Shown here in pieces: positions 6,452 through 9,500 of a stretch of 9,500 nt of DNA. Each line of letters starts with the position of its first letter. Within the stretch, counting starts at the first letter, position 1. Under the pieces are notes generated by a model. It made no database searches, had not been told where the DNA came from, and saw nothing but the letters and a program-made list of their open reading frames with translations. Location: assembly GCA_026396845.1 (NCBI GenBank), contig JAPLWC010000104.1:1-9500 (forward strand). The letters run 5' to 3'. Position numbers and translations under genes: made by a program. The DNA comes from Candidatus Gottesmanbacteria bacterium (GTDB lineage: Bacteria; Patescibacteriota; Microgenomatia; UBA10105; UBA927).

Positions 6452-7567
6452 ATGAACGTATATTTTACAGCGGCGACGACGGGGGATGGGGATCTTCTGT
6501 CACAGGAAGCATCTATTTTTGCTGAGCTGAAAAAGCTGAACGTCAGGATCACTTCCGGTGAACAAATTATTGTACCGCGTAAACTTATACAAGACAAAGA
6601 ACGGTCTCCCAAAGAAATTTTTGAGCGTGAAAAAAAGGGCATTGACGCGGCGGATTGTGTTATCGCGGAAGTAACTAAACCCTCAAGCGGCGTCGGTGGC
6701 GAAATTGTCTATGCACTGATGCACCACAAACCGGTGTTAGCGCTTTTTTATCGGGATGCGAAGAATTTATTGTCCCCGATGATTGCGGGGAACCCGTCAG
6801 ATGATTTATACCTCGAACATTACGATACCGACAATCTTCCGGTTCTCCTGCGGAAATTTCTGGAACAGGTTAAAACCGTCAAGGGCAGGAAAGGCAAACT
6901 CATTGTCATTGATGGAGGAGACGGGTCAGGAAAAACCGTACAGTCGCAGCTTTTAGTACGGTATCTTGAAAAGCATGGTTTTAAAGTGAAATATTACGAT
7001 TTTCCACGGTATTATACGTCGTTTCACGGACGCATCGTCGGACGGTTTTTAGCCGGAGAGTTCGGGAAGCTTGATGACGTATCACCGTATTTGGCATCGC
7101 TTGCCTATGCACTGGATCGCGCGTCCGCCAAAGAAGAAATGGACCTACGGCTTGCCGCCGGAGGGTATATTATTTCCAACCGATATGCAACAAGCAGCAT
7201 GGCACATCAGGGGGCCAAGCTGGCAACAAATCTTCAGGGTGAATTTATTAATTGGATTGATGAATTGGAATATAAAGTGCATAAAATTCCGCGGGAAAAT
7301 ATTGTTATCTATTTGTATGTTCCGTGGCGGATCGGAATGGAATTAACCAAGCAGAAAGGACGCCGCGGGTATATCGGTGCAGGTCAGGATATTGCCGAAA
7401 CAGATATACGCCACCGTCAGGAATCCGAAACAATGTATCTGTCACTGGCAAAAAGCCGAAAAAATTGGGTTAAGATTGATTGTGTCGAACATGGCCAAAT
7501 TTTGCCGAAAGAGGTAATTCATCAAAAAATTATCTCTACCCTCATAGAAAGAAAAATTATCGCATGA
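6452..7567 (+). CDS. tmk: Fusion of DNPH1/deoxyribosyltransferase-like domain and thymidylate kinase
   Basis: 371 residues in two domains. Residues 1-140 resemble nucleoside 2-deoxyribosyltransferases and, most closely, DNPH1/Rcl, which hydrolyses the N-glycosidic bond of deoxynucleoside 5'-monophosphates: an opening YFTAAT strand, DAADCVIAEVTKPS (65-78), then GVGGE (80-84) with Glu84 at the catalytic position, and LLSPMI (106-111). After a basic linker (141-148) comes a complete thymidylate kinase (dTMP to dTDP): P-loop GGDGSGKT (155-162), DFPRY (183-187), ALDRA (220-224), SNRYATSSMAHQG (242-254) and a basic lid, KQKGRRGY (300-307). Bacterial thymidylate kinase alone is about 205-220 residues, so the extra length is the N-terminal domain. 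Asn243 replaces the usual Asp of the DRY motif. ATG 6452 is chosen over TTG 6437, which would place the -10 box inside the gene. The stop overlaps the next start (ATGA). The kinase call is firm; N-domain activity is inferred. Confidence 0.9.
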   Translation: MNVYFTAATTGDGDLLSQEASIFAELKKLNVRITSGEQIIVPRKLIQDKERSPKEIFEREKKGIDAADCVIAEVTKPSSGVGGEIVYALMHHKPVLALFYRDAKNLLSPMIAGNPSDDLYLEHYDTDNLPVLLRKFLEQVKTVKGRKGKLIVIDGGDGSGKTVQSQLLVRYLEKHGFKVKYYDFPRYYTSFHGRIVGRFLAGEFGKLDDVSPYLASLAYALDRASAKEEMDLRLAAGGYIISNRYATSSMAHQGAKLATNLQGEFINWIDELEYKVHKIPRENIVIYLYVPWRIGMELTKQKGRRGYIGAGQDIAETDIRHRQESETMYLSLAKSRKNWVKIDCVEHGQILPKEVIHQKIISTLIERKIIA

Positions 7568-8148
7568 TCACCACGGTGTATCTAGTGCGCCACGGGGCAT
7601 ACGAAAATCCAAAACAAATTTTACACGGAAGGCTGTCGGGGTTTCCGTTATCGCAAGTGGGGAAACAGATGGCTGTGCGCCTTGCCAACTATTTAGCCCG
7701 CACGCCGATTGTCGCGGTCTACAGCAGCCGGCTGACCCGCGCATATCAAACGGCGGAAATAATCGCAAAGAAATTTCATACGAAGGTTATTATTGACCGC
7801 CGGCTCCTGGATATCCGTACGCCCCTTCAGGGGAAACCGAAAGCATTTATCGACAAAATCGATTCGGATTTTTACCAGCCCAAGTATATCCGTGCAGGCG
7901 GGGAACGGTTGGAAGACGTACATAAACGTATGGATAGTTTTATCCGGACAAAAGTGCGTCAACTTACCGGACGGGCGTTTGTTATTGTGTCGCACGGCGA
8001 TCCCATCATGAGTGTTGCTACACGATATGAGGGCAAGCCATTACCGCGCAAATTTTCGTTCCATAACTGGTACGTGCCGCAGGCATCGGGATTCAAAATT
8101 GAATTTAATTCGACAGGGAAACCTATCCGTATCACTAAACTTCCGTAA
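7564..8148 (+). CDS. Histidine phosphatase (phosphoglycerate mutase-like) family protein
   Basis: Phosphatase of 194 residues in the branch that includes GpmB, CobC and broad-specificity phosphatases. The RHG motif (Arg9-His10-Gly11) provides the phosphorylated His10. Further family residues are SSRLTRAYQTA (54-64) with Arg59, GGERLEDV (112-119), and the second active-site His144 in SHGDP (143-147). The usual acidic L.E...G segment reads LLDIRTPLQG (81-90), with Asp83 in place of Glu. The start is the ATG whose last bases overlap the thymidylate kinase stop; a longer in-frame version beginning TTG at 7480 would run 84 bases into that gene and lacks family support. Overlap implies coupled translation with the kinase. 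The substrate is unknown; the context allows a nucleotide or a sugar phosphate, but this is a guess. A true glycolytic mutase is less likely, because the protein is short and this branch is mostly phosphatases. Confidence 0.9.
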   Translation: MITTVYLVRHGAYENPKQILHGRLSGFPLSQVGKQMAVRLANYLARTPIVAVYSSRLTRAYQTAEIIAKKFHTKVIIDRRLLDIRTPLQGKPKAFIDKIDSDFYQPKYIRAGGERLEDVHKRMDSFIRTKVRQLTGRAFVIVSHGDPIMSVATRYEGKPLPRKFSFHNWYVPQASGFKIEFNSTGKPIRITKLP

Positions 8149-8158
8149 AAGACATATA

Positions 8159-8187
8159 TTGCTCTTTTTTCTTTCTTTCCGTATGAT
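8159..8187 (+). promoter_or_regulatory. Promoter of glyA
   Basis: TATGAT at 8182-8187 ends six bases before the glyA ATG at 8194. TTGCTC at 8159-8164, a partial -35 match, is 17 bases upstream of it. The spacer is a pyrimidine run rich in T. A leaderless transcript starting at or near the ATG is predicted. The gap from the preceding stop (8146-8148) is 45 bases and contains no hairpin before the T-run, so this looks like a promoter rather than a terminator. Confidence 0.6.
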
Positions 8188-8193
8188 AACCCC

Positions 8194-9500
8194 ATGATCC
8201 TCACCAAAGATGATCCCGAGATCGCCAAACTCATTGCTGCGGAAGGGAAACGCCAGAAAGAAGTATTGGAGATGATCCCGTCGGAAAACTACGCATCGGC
8301 CGCAGTACGTGAAGCAATCGGCTCAGTACTTACCAACAAATATTCCGAGGGCTATCCGCACAAGCGGTATTATCAGGGAAACCGCATTATTGACGAAATC
8401 GAAAATCTTGCCATTGAGCGGGCAAAAAAACTTTTCGGCGTCCCTCATGTGAACGTCCAGCCGTACTCGGGTTCGCCGGCAAATTCCGCGATATATTTTG
8501 CGCTCCTTGAAGCCCACGACACCATTATGGGGTTAAAACTTTCGGCTGGCGGACACCTTACACACGGGCATCCGGGTGTCACATTTTCCGGGCGATATTT
8601 TGAGTCGGCGCAATACGACGTAGACGCGGACGGAACGATCAACATGGACACGGTTGCTGATTTTGCCAAGAAGGTCAAGCCCCGCATAATCGTCGTCGGA
8701 ACAACGGCGTACCCGAGGGTTTTTGATTGGAAACGGTGGCGGGAGGTTGCGGACAGTGTCGGCGCGTTCTTTCTTGCGGACATTTCTCATATTGTCGGCC
8801 TTGTCGTCGGAGGAGTGCATCCGTCGCCGGTGCCGTATGCGGATATCATCATGACCACAACGCATAAAACACTCCGTGGCCCGCGCGGCGCCATGATTAT
8901 GGTGACTGGCGAAGGCATGAGAAAAGACCCCGAGATGGTTGAAAAAATTGACAGAGCAGTTTTTCCGGGTCTCCAGGGCGGGCCGCATGATAACATTACT
9001 GCGGCAATTGCCGTCGCGTTGAAGGAAGCTAATACGCCTGAGTTTAAAAAATATGCAAAACAAATTGTCGTCAACGCGAAAGTACTCGCTCAGGCGCTTA
9101 TGGACGAGGGATTCATTCTCACGACCAATGGCACGGACAATCATCTCATGGTCGTGGATCTGCGGCCGCAAGGCGTTATCGGGAACGTTGCCGCGGAAGC
9201 ATTGGAGGCGGCGGGGATTGTTGTGAACAGAAACAGCGTTCCTCACGACCCCAACCCGCCGTTTTACCCGTCCGGTATTCGTCTCGGCACGCCGGCCATT
9301 ACAACCCGCGGAATGAAGGAAAAAGAGATGCGGACTATCGGAAAGTGGATCGCGACGGCGATTGCAGAAGTTGCCGGGTCCAAATTGCCGGGGACGAAAG
9401 AAGAACGCATCGAGTACCTCAAAAAATTCCGCCAATCCGTGGCAAAGAATAAAACACTTGCCAAAATCCGCACGGACGTCAAAACTCTCTGCCATCGCTT
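8194..9500 (+). CDS. glyA: Serine hydroxymethyltransferase, 3' end beyond the window
   Basis: PLP enzyme converting serine and tetrahydrofolate to glycine and 5,10-methylene-tetrahydrofolate, the one-carbon donor for thymidylate and purine synthesis. 435 codons are open to the window end; the family is usually about 410-430 residues, so little should be missing. Seen: IPSENY (28-33), NKYSEGYPHKRYYQGN (48-63), YSGSPAN (91-97), GGHLTHG (119-125), ADISHIVGLV (195-204) with PLP-ring Asp196, TTTHKTLRGPRG (221-232) with Schiff-base Lys225, FPGLQGGPH (257-265), and RLGTPAITTRG (363-373). Variants against E. coli GlyA include GSPAN for GSQAN, YYQGN for YYGGC, LSAGGHLTHG for L.HGGHLTHG, and ISH for MAH; all are outside the lysine motif, and activity is expected. 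The ATG follows a TATGAT box and lacks a Shine-Dalgarno sequence. Its one-carbon product links it to the dTTP-related genes upstream. Confidence 0.96.
   Translation, partial: MILTKDDPEIAKLIAAEGKRQKEVLEMIPSENYASAAVREAIGSVLTNKYSEGYPHKRYYQGNRIIDEIENLAIERAKKLFGVPHVNVQPYSGSPANSAIYFALLEAHDTIMGLKLSAGGHLTHGHPGVTFSGRYFESAQYDVDADGTINMDTVADFAKKVKPRIIVVGTTAYPRVFDWKRWREVADSVGAFFLADISHIVGLVVGGVHPSPVPYADIIMTTTHKTLRGPRGAMIMVTGEGMRKDPEMVEKIDRAVFPGLQGGPHDNITAAIAVALKEANTPEFKKYAKQIVVNAKVLAQALMDEGFILTTNGTDNHLMVVDLRPQGVIGNVAAEALEAAGIVVNRNSVPHDPNPPFYPSGIRLGTPAITTRGMKEKEMRTIGKWIATAIAEVAGSKLPGTKEERIEYLKKFRQSVAKNKTLAKIRTDVKTLCHR

Noticed and set aside
7480..7563. Longer N-terminus for the histidine phosphatase starting at TTG 7480.
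   Set aside because: The added 28 residues overlap the thymidylate kinase frame and show no family similarity; ATG 7564 gives the normal MITTVYLVRHG opening.
8149..8181. Possible intrinsic terminator after the histidine phosphatase gene, from its T-rich run.
   Set aside because: No GC-rich inverted repeat precedes the run; it instead forms the 17-base spacer between the -35-like and -10 boxes of glyA.
8533..9495. A 320-codon open frame on the minus strand.
   Set aside because: It lies wholly antisense to glyA, whose protein has a full set of serine hydroxymethyltransferase motifs. The antisense product is rich in Arg, His and Cys without recognisable domains, typical of a shadow frame.
1..9500. 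CRISPR arrays, tRNA or rRNA genes, insertion sequences, phage or defence genes.
   Set aside because: None seen: no spaced direct repeats, no cloverleaf-like segments in the short gaps, no transposase or integrase motifs, and almost all bases are accounted for by housekeeping and nucleotide-metabolism genes.

Overview
The window reads as densely packed bacterial chromosome: about 97% coding, nine genes, gaps of only 3 to 79 bases between genes, no RNA genes, insertion sequences or repeats of note. Base composition is near half G+C by eye, except for one clearly AT-rich gene. Almost no start codon has a Shine-Dalgarno sequence. Instead, five starts sit 6-8 bases downstream of a TATAAT-like hexamer, as expected for leaderless transcripts. 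With the protein variants seen (for example GSPAN and YYQGN in serine hydroxymethyltransferase), this suggests a small-genome lineage of the Candidate Phyla Radiation (Patescibacteria, perhaps Microgenomates). That placement is inference; no phylogenetic marker is present.

Layout. 54-2459 (+) is an MgtA-type Mg2+ P-type ATPase. Its stop codon lies inside the -10 box of the next gene, dcd (dCTP deaminase, 2468-3037, +). dcd converges with glmS (glucosamine-6-phosphate synthase, 3041-4810, -) with 3 bases between them. A 79-base divergent spacer separates glmS from a run of + strand genes: an AT-rich deoxynucleoside kinase (4890-5552), a HAD phosphatase (5549-6202, ATGA overlap), a 76-residue unknown protein (6206-6436), a two-domain protein joining a DNPH1/nucleoside 2-deoxyribosyltransferase-like domain to a thymidylate kinase (6452-7567), a histidine phosphatase (7564-8148, ATGA overlap) and glyA (8194 to beyond the window end).

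How the genes fit together. Most of the + strand genes bear on deoxynucleotide supply, especially dTTP. Dcd turns dCTP into dUTP (perhaps on to dUMP), the kinase salvages deoxynucleosides, the HAD enzyme could dephosphorylate nucleotides, the fusion protein phosphorylates dTMP and may hydrolyse unwanted dNMPs, and GlyA makes the methylene-tetrahydrofolate used by thymidylate synthase, which is not in the window. GlmS feeds amino-sugar synthesis for the cell envelope and MgtA supplies Mg2+.

The most interesting items are the DNPH1-like/thymidylate kinase fusion, the repeated leaderless-promoter arrangement, and the compositionally foreign kinase gene set into the nucleotide cluster.
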